Numbered from the stretch's first letter, positions 1 to 7,323 are shown. The stretch is DNA of 13,312 nt from DATHTC01 sp050262775 (GCA_050262775.1 JBLNEO010000057.1:1-13312), one strand, 5' to 3'. Notes: generated from the sequence alone by a model not told the origin. Numbers and translations are program-made.

Positions 1-1325
1 TCGACGACGAGGGCGACTTCCGCGTGTTCTCGATCGAGCTGCCCGCCGACCTCGAGGAGCGCCTGCTCGACGAGGCCCGCGAGCGCGCGCTCGACGAGCT
101 CGAGCGGCTCGAGGAGGAGACGGGGGAGAAGAACCACACGCTTCTCTCCGACGACGACCTCGACCTCGACTGGTCCGAGGTGCCCGAGGAGCAGATCAAG
201 CGCGAGGACGTGACGCCCGAGAACTTCGGCCGCATCGCCGCGCAGACCGCGAAGCAGGTCATCCTCCAGCGCATCCGCGAGGCCGAGCGCGAGATGATGT
301 ACGACGAGTACATCGACCGCGTGGGCGAGGTCGTCACCGGCATCGTCCAGCAGACCGGCGACCGGCGGAACATCCTCGTCGACCTCGGCAAGGTCGAGGC
401 GCTGCTGCCCGGCCCGGAGCAGGTCGACGGCGAGCGGTACGAGCAGGGCTCGCGCATCAAGGCCGTCATCCGCGACGTCCGCACCGGCACGAAGGGCCCG
501 CAGGTGATCCTGTCCCGGCGCGACCCCGAGCTGATCAAGACCCTCTTCGAGCTGGAGGTCCCCGAGATCGCCGACGGCCTCGTCGAGATCCGCGGCGTCG
601 CCCGCGAGCCGGGCTACCGCTCGAAGATCGCCGTCGAGTCCCACGCCCAGGGCGTCGACCCGGTCGGCGCGTGCGTCGGCCCGCGCGGCTCCCGTGTCCG
701 CATGGTCGTGTCGGAGCTGCGCGGCGAGAAGATCGACATCATCCCGTGGAACGACGAGCCCGCGCGCTTCCTCGCGAAGGCGCTGTCGCCGGCGCGCGTC
801 CGCGAGGTGCTGCTCGACGACGAGGCGCGGGAGGCGACCGTGATCGTCCCCGACGACCAGCTCGCGCTCGCGATCGGCAAGGAGGGGCTGAACGCCCGCC
901 TGGCGTCGCGCCTCACGGGCTGGAAGATCGACATCACCTCGGACACCGAGTTCGCGCAGCAGGAGGCCGAGGCAGCGTACGGCGGCGAGGGCGCCGAGGG
1001 CGAGGACTTCTCGGGCCGCTGCGCCGCGGTCCTCTCGAACGGCAAGCGCTGCCCGAACGAGGCGATCCCGGGGACGCGCTACTGCGGGCTGCCCGCACAC
1101 CAGGCGCTCGCCGGTTCCGAGGCGGAGCTGCCGGCGGATGCCCCCGAGACGACGGAGGCGGCGACGCCCGAGGAGGCGGAGTCGCTCGAGGCGGTGGGCC
1201 GCATCGAGGAGCCGGGCGGCGAGGTCGTCGCCTCCGGCCCGGACCTCACGGACGACGCGACGGCGCCCGAGCGCGTGGAGCCGCAGGCCGACGAGCCGGT
1301 CGAGGAGACGCGCGACCGTCCGTGA
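1..1325 (+). CDS. nusA: Transcription termination/antitermination factor NusA (5'-partial)
   Basis: NusA binds RNA polymerase and nascent RNA and modulates pausing, termination and antitermination. The reading frame is open from the first complete codon at position 3, so the start lies upstream; an internal GTG at 24 is not a credible start because it falls within the N-terminal RNAP-binding domain. Visible parts are the end of that domain with the family signature TAQTAKQVILQRIREAERE (about 246-302), an S1 domain (about 324-540), KH1 with DPVGACVGPRGSRV (about 655-705) and KH2 with LALAIGKEGLNARLASRL (about 862-915). The acidic repeats of E. coli NusA are absent. Instead the tail has a Cys3His motif (C-x9-C-x10-C-x4-H, 1020-1100) and then about 75 residues rich in Glu, Ala and Pro. 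The stop overlaps the ylxR start in GTGA. Identification is secure; the role of the tail is unknown. Confidence 0.97.
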   Translation, partial: DDEGDFRVFSIELPADLEERLLDEARERALDELERLEEETGEKNHTLLSDDDLDLDWSEVPEEQIKREDVTPENFGRIAAQTAKQVILQRIREAEREMMYDEYIDRVGEVVTGIVQQTGDRRNILVDLGKVEALLPGPEQVDGERYEQGSRIKAVIRDVRTGTKGPQVILSRRDPELIKTLFELEVPEIADGLVEIRGVAREPGYRSKIAVESHAQGVDPVGACVGPRGSRVRMVVSELRGEKIDIIPWNDEPARFLAKALSPARVREVLLDDEAREATVIVPDDQLALAIGKEGLNARLASRLTGWKIDITSDTEFAQQEAEAAYGGEGAEGEDFSGRCAAVLSNGKRCPNEAIPGTRYCGLPAHQALAGSEAELPADAPETTEAATPEEAESLEAVGRIEEPGGEVVASGPDLTDDATAPERVEPQADEPVEETRDRP

Positions 1326-1579
1326 CCCACGTCCCCGTCAGGACCTGCGCCGGGTGCGGCCGGAAGGCGCCGCGTGCGGAGCTCCGGCGCTTCGTCGCGC
1401 GCGGCGGTGCACTGGCGCCGTCGCCGCTCGGGGACGGACGCGGGGTCTACACCTGTCCGCGGCTGGCGTGCTTCGAGCGCGCCCGGGCGCGGCGGGCGTT
1501 CGCGCGCACCTTGCGGCGGACCGTGCGGGTCGATCCGGCGCTCGCCGCCCTCTACACTGGAGGCCGAGCTAATGGCTGA
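1322..1579 (+). CDS. ylxR: YlxR/RnpM family RNA-binding protein (DUF448)
   Basis: This is a small basic protein of 85 residues. It has the DUF448 signature: VRTCAGCGRKAPRAELRRFV near the N-terminus, then GDGRGVYTCPRLACFERA and an Arg-rich C-terminal helix. Family knowledge: the protein sits between nusA and infB in many bacteria, and in Bacillus it has been reported to bind RNase P RNA and modulate RNase P (RnpM). The GTG start at 1322 overlaps the nusA stop by four bases (GTGA), so it is probably translated by re-initiation; no Shine-Dalgarno is evident. The last codons contain the infB Shine-Dalgarno, and the stop at 1577 lies inside infB, an 8-bp overlap. The CxxC pair plus two later cysteines could bind a metal, but this is inference. 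The usual ylxQ (L7Ae-like) gene is absent. Confidence 0.93.
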   Translation: MTHVPVRTCAGCGRKAPRAELRRFVARGGALAPSPLGDGRGVYTCPRLACFERARARRAFARTLRRTVRVDPALAALYTGGRANG

Positions 1580-3542
1580 GAAGCGTCCGAACAGACCGAT
1601 CAGACCCCGCGGTGCCGGTGCGGCGCGCGGGAAGCGCCGCGTCGTCATCGACCAGGGCGGAGGCCGCCCCGGCGGGCGCGACCAGCGGCAGGGCCGCGGC
1701 GACCGCCGCGAATCGAAGGGGCCCGCGCAGCCCGTCGCCGCTCCGACCGGGCCCGTCACCGTCCCGTCGGGCGTGACCGTCCGCGACCTCTCGCAGGCGC
1801 TGGGGATCCCGGCCGCGCAGATCATCAAGATCATGATCGGCCTCGGCGAGATGGTGCAGATCACGCAGTCGCTCTCCGACGAGGCGGTGCAGCTGATCGC
1901 CGCGGAGGTCGAGCGCGAGATCGTCATCAAGCACGCCGCCGAGGAAGAGGAGCCCGAGGAGTTCGTCGACGAGGAGGCCGACCTCGCGCCGCGGCCCCCG
2001 GTCGTCACCATCATGGGCCACGTCGACCACGGGAAGACCTCGCTGCTCGACGCGATCCGCGAGACCGCCGTCGTCGCCACCGAGGCCGGCGGGATCACGC
2101 AGCACATCGGCGCCTACCAGGTCGACGTCGACGGCCGCCGCGTCACCTTCCTCGACACGCCGGGCCACGAGGCGTTCACGGCCATGCGCGCCCGCGGCGC
2201 GAAGGTGACCGACATCGCCGTGCTCGTCGTCGCCGCCGACGACTCCGTCATGCCGCAGACGCGCGAGTCGATCTCGCACGCGCGCGCGGCCGACGTGCCG
2301 ATCGTCGTCGCGGTCAACAAGATCGACCTCGCGGGCGCGAACCCCGACCGCGTGAAGGCCGACCTCGCCGCAGAGGGCCTCCAGCCCGAGGACTGGGGCG
2401 GCGACACGCAGTTCGCGCTCGTCTCGGCGAAGAACAAGGAGGGGCTCGACGACCTGCTCGAGCGGATCCTCCTCGTCGCCGACGCCTCCCTCGAGCTGAC
2501 CGCCAACCCGAACGCCGAGGCGTCCGGGCCGATCATCGAGTCCCGACTCGACGTCGGTCGCGGCGCCGTCGCGACCATGCTCGTCCACCGCGGCACGCTG
2601 CGGGTCGGCGACGCCGTCGTCGCCGGCGACGCGTGGGGCAAGGTGCGGGCGCTCAACGACTACCGCGGCGAGCGGCTGAAGGAGGCGAGGCCGGGCGAGC
2701 CGGTCGAGATCCTCGGCTTCGACGCGCCGCCGCCGGCGGGCGAGCTCTGCCGCGTCGTCGAGAACGAGCGCGTCGCGCGCCAGCTCGCGCAGCAGCGCGG
2801 CCAGCGCCTCCGCCGCGAGCAGCTCGCGCAGCGCCAGCGTGCGGCCGGCGTCTCGCTGGACAACCTCTTCTCGCTGATCCAGGAGGGCCAGGTCCAGGAC
2901 CTGAACATCGTCCTCAAGGGCGACGTGCAGGGCTCGGTCGAGGCGCTCGTCGGCGAGCTCGGGAAGTTCCACAACCGCGAGGTGCGGGTCAACGTGATCC
3001 ACACGGGCGTCGGCGGGATCTCCGAGTCGGACATCATGCTCGCCTCCGCGTCCGGCGCGATGGTCGTCGGGTTCAACGTCCGACCGAACGCCGAGGCGCG
3101 CGCGCTCGCCGAGCGCGAGGGCGTCGAGATCCGGACCTACCGCGTGATCTACCAGCTCACCGAGGAGATCGAGCAGGCGCTCGTCGGGATGCTCTCGCCG
3201 GTCCAGACCGAGGAGACGATCGGCGAGGTCGAGGTGCGGGCGCTCTTCCGCGTCTCCCGCCTCGGCACGATCGCCGGCTGCATGGTCACCCACGGCATCG
3301 TCCGCCGGAACGCGAACGTCCGCGTCGTCCGCGACGGCACCGTGATCCAGGAGTCGACGATCGCGCAGCTCCAGCGCTTCAAGGACCAGGTCCGCGAGGT
3401 CACGGAGGGCTTCGAGTGCGGCATCCTGCTCGACGGGTTCAACGACCTGCGCGAGGGCGACGTGTTCGAGGTCTACGAGACGCGCGAGGTCGAGCGGACG
3501 GCGCTCGACGAGGCCGCGCCCGCACCCGCGCCCGCCTCGTAG
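1572..3542 (+). CDS. infB: Translation initiation factor IF-2
   Basis: IF2 is the GTPase that brings fMet-tRNA to the 30S subunit and promotes subunit joining. The 656-residue product has a short, basic, disordered N-terminus (about 1-60), an IF2_N domain (VTVRDLSQALGIPAAQIIK, about 65-115), an acidic linker, and the G domain: G1 GHVDHGKT (149-156), GGITQHIGAY switch region, G3 DTPGH (195-199), G4 NKID (249-252) and G5 SAK (285-287). Domains II, III and IV follow to the C-terminus, including the EGQVQDLNIVLKGDVQGSVEAL segment and the tRNA-binding domain IV. The ATG at 1572 is chosen because a strong GGAGG lies at 1559-1563 with 8-nt spacing and the IF2 N-terminus begins there; in-frame codons further upstream lie inside ylxR. 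It is shorter than most actinobacterial IF2 proteins because the disordered N-terminal region is reduced. Confidence 0.98.
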   Translation: MAEKRPNRPIRPRGAGAARGKRRVVIDQGGGRPGGRDQRQGRGDRRESKGPAQPVAAPTGPVTVPSGVTVRDLSQALGIPAAQIIKIMIGLGEMVQITQSLSDEAVQLIAAEVEREIVIKHAAEEEEPEEFVDEEADLAPRPPVVTIMGHVDHGKTSLLDAIRETAVVATEAGGITQHIGAYQVDVDGRRVTFLDTPGHEAFTAMRARGAKVTDIAVLVVAADDSVMPQTRESISHARAADVPIVVAVNKIDLAGANPDRVKADLAAEGLQPEDWGGDTQFALVSAKNKEGLDDLLERILLVADASLELTANPNAEASGPIIESRLDVGRGAVATMLVHRGTLRVGDAVVAGDAWGKVRALNDYRGERLKEARPGEPVEILGFDAPPPAGELCRVVENERVARQLAQQRGQRLRREQLAQRQRAAGVSLDNLFSLIQEGQVQDLNIVLKGDVQGSVEALVGELGKFHNREVRVNVIHTGVGGISESDIMLASASGAMVVGFNVRPNAEARALAEREGVEIRTYRVIYQLTEEIEQALVGMLSPVQTEETIGEVEVRALFRVSRLGTIAGCMVTHGIVRRNANVRVVRDGTVIQESTIAQLQRFKDQVREVTEGFECGILLDGFNDLREGDVFEVYETREVERTALDEAAPAPAPAS

Positions 3543-3554
3543 CTCCGTAGTTCC

Positions 3555-3592
3555 CCCCGTTGCCTCCGTCCGGCGGCACGGGGAGGCTCCCC
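3555..3592 (+). promoter_or_regulatory. Competing hairpins around the Shine-Dalgarno after infB
   Basis: The Shine-Dalgarno GGGGAGG at 3580-3586 lies in a small perfect hairpin: 3580-3584 pairs with 3588-3592, with a 3-nt loop. Its first bases (3578-3583, ACGGGG) can instead pair perfectly with CCCCGT at 3555-3560. The two structures exclude each other and both occlude the site. This is seen directly; a regulatory role is speculative in DNA this rich in GC. There is no T run, so it is a poor candidate for an infB terminator. Confidence 0.3.
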
Positions 3593-3595
3593 AGC

Positions 3596-4049
3596 GTGTG
3601 GAGACGCTGGCGGCGGTGGCTCGTGCTCGCGCTCGGCGCGGGCGCCGTGCTCCTCCTCCTCGCGCAGCTCGTGCCGTACGGCCGCGACCACGCGAACCCG
3701 CCGGTCGCGCAGGAGCCGGAGTGGAACGCCGCGTCGACGCGCGAGCTCGCGCAGACGGCGTGCTTCGACTGCCACAGCAACCTCACCACGTGGCCGTGGT
3801 ACAGCTCGGTGGCCCCGTTCTCGTGGCTCGTCCAGAGCGACGTCGACACCGGGCGCAGGATCCTCAACTTCAGCGAATGGAACCGTCCGCAGGAGAGCGC
3901 CGACGAGATTGGCGGAGGCCGTGCGCGAGGGCGGGATGCCGCCGATCCAGTACACGTTGATCCACGGCGGCGCGCGGCTCTCCGACACGCAGAAGCGGGA
4001 GCTGGCCGACGGGCTGGCGGCGACGCTGCAGCGATCGCCCCCCGGCTAG
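3596..4049 (+). pseudogene. Haem-binding domain protein (CxxCH, membrane-anchored), frameshifted
   Basis: The GTG at 3596, nine bases after GGGGAGG, opens a frame with an N-terminal membrane anchor (WLVLALGAGAVLLLLAQLVP, about residues 9-28) and the haem-binding domain pattern: EPEWNAASTRELAQTACFDC with CFDCH at residues 56-60 (a c-type haem site), then TTWPWYSSVAPFSWLV and LNFSEWNRPQESADE. Near 3905-3912 the frame is lost. The rest of the domain (EAVREGGMPPIQYTLIHGGA, then RLSDTQKRELADGLAATLQ) continues in the +1 frame from 3912 to the TAG at 4047. Removing one base in ATTGGCG would restore a protein of about 150 residues, the expected family length. Either this is a recently inactivated gene or the base is a sequencing error. 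It is unrelated to translation and interrupts the usual infB-ylxP order; the product would be extracytoplasmic. Confidence 0.8.
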
Positions 4050-4065
4050 CTGCTTCGATACGGGG

Positions 4066-4365
4066 GTGCGCACGGGCTGGGTCGGCATCCTGACCGTCGA
4101 GCTCCACTTCCCCGAGAGCCGCTCGCTCAAGGACAAGCGCATGCACCTGCGCTCGCTGAAGGCACAGCTCCAGAACCGCGTCGGCGCGTCGATCGCCGAG
4201 GTCGACCACCACGAGACGTGGCAACGCTCGCGGGTCACGCTCGCGTGCGTCGCGCGCGACTACCGCGACGCCGAGCGCCTGCTCGACGAGGCCGACCGCT
4301 GGCTCCACGGCCAGGCGTGGCTCGTGACGCGCGCCGACCGCGACGTCGTCACGCTCGAGGACTGA
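4066..4365 (+). CDS. ylxP: DUF503 family protein (YlxP-like)
   Basis: This 99-residue product matches the DUF503/YlxP family: a beta strand VGILTVELHFPESRSLKDKR, then SLKAQLQNRVGASIAEVDHH and ETWQRSRVTLACVARDYRDA. The family is conserved beside rbfA in Firmicutes and Actinobacteria; its molecular role is not firmly established, though its position implies ribosome biogenesis or translation. The GTG at 4066 begins at the conserved N-terminus and lies 16 nt after the end of the haem-binding remnant. There is no clear Shine-Dalgarno (only ACGGGG directly before the start). rbfA begins 21 nt after its stop. Confidence 0.9.
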   Translation: MRTGWVGILTVELHFPESRSLKDKRMHLRSLKAQLQNRVGASIAEVDHHETWQRSRVTLACVARDYRDAERLLDEADRWLHGQAWLVTRADRDVVTLED

Positions 4366-4372
4366 GCGCCGC

Positions 4373-4378
4373 TAGGCT
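4373..4378 (+). promoter_or_regulatory. Putative -10 element for leaderless rbfA transcript
   Basis: TAGGCT at 4373-4378 fits the TAnnnT form of -10 elements and lies 8 nt before the rbfA GTG. Transcription would start at or within a few bases of the start codon, giving a leaderless or nearly leaderless mRNA, which is common in Actinobacteria. rbfA has no Shine-Dalgarno, which fits. No -35 element is visible. Confidence 0.4.
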
Positions 4379-4386
4379 GGCCGACC

Positions 4387-4746
4387 GTGTCCGACCGCCT
4401 GCGCCGCGTCAACGAGAGCCTGAAGAAGGTCCTGTCCGAGGGGATCGCCGAGCTGAAGGACCCGCGAATCGGCTTCGTGACCGTCACGGGGGTCGAGGCG
4501 ACGGAGGACGTGCGCGAGGCAACGGTCTTCGTCAGCGTCTACGGCTCGGAGGCCGCGCGGGAGGCGACCATGGCGGCGCTCACGGGCGCGCACGGCGTGC
4601 TCCAGGCGAGGATCAACCGGGAGCTGCATCTCCGCCGGACGCCGCTGCTCAGGTTCGCCTACGACGAGTCCGTCGAGCGCGGCGTCAGAATGTCGAAGCT
4701 GATCGATGAGCTCGCCCCCGCAGACACCTCCGACGACGGCGACTGA
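4387..4746 (+). CDS. rbfA: 30S ribosome-binding factor A (RbfA)
   Basis: RbfA is a small KH-fold protein that binds the 30S subunit during late maturation of 16S rRNA. The 119-residue product shows the family pattern: SDRLRRVNESLKKVLSEGI at the N-terminus, LKDPRIGFVTVTGVEATEDV, then ATVFVSVYG, GVLQARINRELHLRRTPLLR and FAYDESVERGVRMSKLIDEL. Length is typical. The GTG at 4387 coincides with the conserved N-terminus; no Shine-Dalgarno precedes it, but a -10-like TAGGCT does. The last 41 bases overlap the start of nrnA in another frame. Confidence 0.96.
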   Translation: MSDRLRRVNESLKKVLSEGIAELKDPRIGFVTVTGVEATEDVREATVFVSVYGSEAAREATMAALTGAHGVLQARINRELHLRRTPLLRFAYDESVERGVRMSKLIDELAPADTSDDGD

Positions 4747-5728
4747 CCTGGAGGCGGTCGCGTCGGTCCTGCGCGACCACGACCGCTTCCTCGTCACGAC
4801 GCACGAGAATCCCGACGGCGACGCGCTCGGTTCGCTGCTCGCGGCGACGCTCGCGCTCCGCGGGCTCGGCAAGGACGCCGTCATGTTCCTCAACTGGCAC
4901 GCGCCGCTTCCCGGGGAGTACCGCTTCATGGACCTCGGCGACCTGCGGCGCGACCTGCCGTCGGACGTCGAGCGGCGCGTGCTCCTCGCGGTCGACTGCG
5001 CGAACGAGTCGCGCCTCGGGGAGGATGTCTCGTTCCTCGCGCGCGCGCCGCTCGTCGTCGACGTCGACCACCACCACGACAACTCCCGCTTCGGCGCGGT
5101 CAACCTCGTCGTCCCGGATGCTTCGTCGACGGGGGAGGTGCTCCGCGACGTCTTCCGCGAGCTCGACGTGACGATCACGCCGGAGATCGCGGAGGCGCTC
5201 TACATCGCGCTCGTGACGGACACGGGCAGGTTCCAGTACGCGAACACGACGCCGAAGGCGCTCCGGCTCGCCGCGGAGCTCGTGGAGTGCGGCGCGGACG
5301 TCCACAAGGTGTTCCAGGGCGTGTACGAGTCCGTCCAGTTCGCGAAGCTGAAGCTGCTCGCGCGTGCCCTCGACCGCGCGCAGGTGTACGACGGCGGGCG
5401 GATCGTCGTGTCCTTCCTCCGCCGCGGCGACTTCGCGGACGTCGGCGCGGAGGAGCCGTACTCCGAGGGGATCATCGACTTCCTGCGCGCCGTCGAGGGC
5501 GCGGAGCTCGCGGCGCTGATCCGCGAGCCGCCGCGCGACGACGGGCCGACTCGCCGCGTCAGCCTCCGTGCGAGCGTGGAGGGCCTCGACGTCTCGGCGA
5601 TCGCGCGGAGCTTCGGCGGCGGCGGGCACAAGCAGGCCGCGGGGTTCTCGACCGACGCCACGGTGGAGGAGATCACGGAGCTCGTCCGCCGTCAGTACGC
5701 GGAGCAGACGGCCGCCCGCCGGCCGTGA
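4706..5728 (+). CDS. nrnA: DHH-family phosphoesterase, NrnA-like (oligoribonuclease / pAp phosphatase)
   Basis: The 340-residue product is a DHH/DHHA1 phosphoesterase. Metal-binding motifs are visible: HENPDGDALGS (residues 33-43), LLAVDCAN, DHHHDN (121-126) and DTGRFQYANTT. The C-terminal DHHA1 substrate motif GGGGHKQAAGF starts at residue 304. Family knowledge: NrnA degrades 2-5 nt nanoRNA and dephosphorylates pAp, and relatives hydrolyse cyclic-dinucleotide breakdown products. Placement between rbfA and truB recurs in several phyla. The ATG at 4706 lies within rbfA; a GGAGG at 4750 has no ATG, GTG or TTG at a useful distance in frame, so the upstream ATG is retained. The TGA overlaps the truB GTG (GTGA). 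The exact substrate among NrnA activities cannot be read from sequence. Confidence 0.93.
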   Translation: MSSPPQTPPTTATDLEAVASVLRDHDRFLVTTHENPDGDALGSLLAATLALRGLGKDAVMFLNWHAPLPGEYRFMDLGDLRRDLPSDVERRVLLAVDCANESRLGEDVSFLARAPLVVDVDHHHDNSRFGAVNLVVPDASSTGEVLRDVFRELDVTITPEIAEALYIALVTDTGRFQYANTTPKALRLAAELVECGADVHKVFQGVYESVQFAKLKLLARALDRAQVYDGGRIVVSFLRRGDFADVGAEEPYSEGIIDFLRAVEGAELAALIREPPRDDGPTRRVSLRASVEGLDVSAIARSFGGGGHKQAAGFSTDATVEEITELVRRQYAEQTAARRP

Positions 5729-6405
5729 CGCCGCCGCGCGGGCTCGAGCCGACGGGGATCCTGCTCGTCGACAAGCCGGCGGGGCCGTCCTCGTTCGCGA
5801 TCGTCGCCGCGGTCCGGCGGCGCACGGGTGCGCGCACCGGGCACGCGGGCACGCTCGACCCGTTCGCGACGGGGCTGCTCGTGCTGCTGTCGGGGCGGGC
5901 GACGAAGTCCGCCGGCGCGTTCGTCGGGCTGGACAAGCGCTACCGCACCGAGGTCGACCTCACGTGTCGGACCTCGACAGGCGATCCCGAGGGGGAGGAG
6001 CTCGACCGGCACGAGCCGCCCGGCGGCGCGGAGCTGGAGGCGGCGCTCGCCGGCCTCCGCGGTGACGTCGAGCTGCCGATCCCGGCCGCGTCCGCGGTGA
6101 AGGTCGGCGGCGAGCGCGCGTACCGGCTGCACCGTCGCGGGGTCGCAGTCGAGATGCCGGTGCGGCGCTCCCGCGTGCACGCGCTCGAGCTCGTCGACCT
6201 CGACCACGGCGTCGCGACGCTCGAGCTGCACGTCGGCTCCGGCACGTACGTCCGCGCGATCGCCGACGTGCTCGGCGGCCATTGCCGGACGCTCCGCCGC
6301 ACCGCCGTCGGGCCCTTCGGCGTCGAGGAGGCCGACCCGGACCGCGTCGTCCCGCTCGAGGAGGCACTCGCGCGCGTCGAGGCGCATACGGCGGTGCGTC
6401 CGTGA
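5725..6405 (+). CDS. truB: tRNA pseudouridine(55) synthase TruB, compact form
   Basis: TruB makes pseudouridine 55 in the T-arm of tRNAs. Seen are GILLVDKPAGPSSFAIV, the catalytic motif GHAGTLDPFATGLL with the nucleophilic Asp at residue 45, KRYRTEVDL, PAASAVKVGGERAYRLHRRG and GSGTYVRAIADVLGG followed by TLRRTAVGPF. At 226 residues it is far shorter than the roughly 300-residue family norm: the C-terminal PUA domain is missing, and the segment between GTYVR and LRR is about six residues shorter than in E. coli, where it carries the G-x-G-A-H tRNA-binding stretch. The core is intact and the frame is undamaged, so it is likely active. Start and stop both lie in GTGA overlaps with nrnA and ribF, so translation is probably coupled. 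Confidence 0.95.
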   Translation: MTPPRGLEPTGILLVDKPAGPSSFAIVAAVRRRTGARTGHAGTLDPFATGLLVLLSGRATKSAGAFVGLDKRYRTEVDLTCRTSTGDPEGEELDRHEPPGGAELEAALAGLRGDVELPIPAASAVKVGGERAYRLHRRGVAVEMPVRRSRVHALELVDLDHGVATLELHVGSGTYVRAIADVLGGHCRTLRRTAVGPFGVEEADPDRVVPLEEALARVEAHTAVRP

Positions 6406-7271
6406 GGGTTGCACGTGCGCCCGAGGAGCTCGGCCCGGGACCGCGCGCCGTCGCGATCGGCACGTTCGACGGCGTCCACCTCGGGCATCGCGCCGTCGTC
6501 GCGGCAGCCGCCGCGAGCGGGCTGCCGGTGACGGCGGTGACGTTCGACCCGCACCCGCGGAGCGTCCTCGGCGGCGAGCCGGTGGCGCTGCTGTCGCCGC
6601 CGGAGCGGCGGCTGGAGCTGCTCGCCGAGCTCGGCGTGGCAGAAGCGCTCGTGCTGCCGTTCGACGCGGCGCTCGCGGCGACGGAGGCGGACGCGTTCGT
6701 CGAGCGGTACCTCCTCGGGATCGACGCCCGCGTCGTCGCCGCCGGTGCGACGTTCCGCTTCGGCCGCGGCCGCGCCGGCGACCTCGCGCTCCTCGCGTCG
6801 CGCGGGCTCGACGTGCGCGCCGTGCCGGTGGTGGAAGGGGTCTCGTCGAGCGGGATCCGGCGCCTCGTCGCGGCCGGCGAGGTCGAGGCGGCTGCGCGGC
6901 TCCTCGGTCGGCCGGTGGAGGTCGAGGGGACCGTCGTCTCCGGGGACGCGCGCGGCGCGGGGCTCGGGTTCCCGACCGCGAACCTCGAGCCGCCGCCGGA
7001 CGTGCTCGTGCCGAGGCTCGGCATCTACGCCGGCGCCGCGCTCGGTGCCCGCGCCGCGGTCTCCGTCGGCACGAACCCGACCTACGGCGTCGACGAGCTT
7101 CGCATCGAGGCGTTCCTGCTCGACTTCGAGGGCGACCTGTACGGACGTCGCCTCGTCGTCGAGCTGTGGCGCTTCCTCCGCGACGAGGCCGCGTTCGCCT
7201 CGGAGGCGGCGCTCGTCGAGCAGATCGCGCGCGACGTGGCGGCGACGCGGGCCGCGGTGCGACCCGTCTGA
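6402..7271 (+). CDS. ribF: Bifunctional riboflavin kinase / FAD synthetase RibF
   Basis: RibF phosphorylates riboflavin to FMN and adenylylates FMN to FAD. The N-terminal FMN adenylyltransferase domain (about 1-160) has GTFDGVHLGH at residues 20-29, TFDPHPRSVLGG, and SSSGIRRLVAAGEVEAAARL (the ISSTxIR-like motif). The C-terminal riboflavin kinase domain has GAGLGFPTANLEPP (GFPTAN near residues 189-194), GIYAGAA, SVGTNPTYG and the FLLDFEGDLYG segment. At 289 residues it is slightly shorter than the usual 305-315. The GTG at 6402 overlaps the truB stop (GTGA). A strong hairpin begins at its stop codon, so ribF probably ends the operon. No FMN riboswitch is visible. Confidence 0.96.
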   Translation: MRVARAPEELGPGPRAVAIGTFDGVHLGHRAVVAAAAASGLPVTAVTFDPHPRSVLGGEPVALLSPPERRLELLAELGVAEALVLPFDAALAATEADAFVERYLLGIDARVVAAGATFRFGRGRAGDLALLASRGLDVRAVPVVEGVSSSGIRRLVAAGEVEAAARLLGRPVEVEGTVVSGDARGAGLGFPTANLEPPPDVLVPRLGIYAGAALGARAAVSVGTNPTYGVDELRIEAFLLDFEGDLYGRRLVVELWRFLRDEAAFASEAALVEQIARDVAATRAAVRPV

Positions 7272-7319
7272 CGCCGCCGCGGGCACCGCGCAAGTTTCTC
7301 CCGCGTGCGGCGTCTTTCC
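7270..7319 (+). terminator. Putative intrinsic terminator after ribF
   Basis: The arm 7270-7277 pairs perfectly with 7307-7314. After a one-base bulge (T7306), 7278-7283 pairs perfectly with 7300-7305. The result is a 14-bp GC-rich stem with a 16-nt loop, followed by TTTCC (7315-7319). It starts inside the ribF stop codon and ends 4 nt before the next start codon. It is the best terminator-like structure at the end of the nusA-ribF operon, although the T run is short. Confidence 0.65.
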
Positions 7320-7323
7320 GGTC

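Noticed and set aside
1553..1558. TACACT as a -10 element for infB
   Set aside because: It fits TAnnnT, but the infB Shine-Dalgarno at 1559-1563 would lie upstream of the predicted transcription start; the strong ribosome site favours operon transcription.
3560..3595. TTG at 3560 as the start of the haem-binding protein
   Set aside because: It lacks a Shine-Dalgarno and adds a non-conserved stretch; the GTG at 3596 has GGGGAGG at proper spacing and begins just before the membrane anchor.
7269..7279. TGACGCCGCCG recurring at the stop codons at 5726, 7269 and 7558
   Set aside because: A short GC-rich string. The copy at 5726 codes for TruB residues and the copy at 7558 lies in sequence antisense to the GGT-like gene, so it is probably chance rather than a repeat family.
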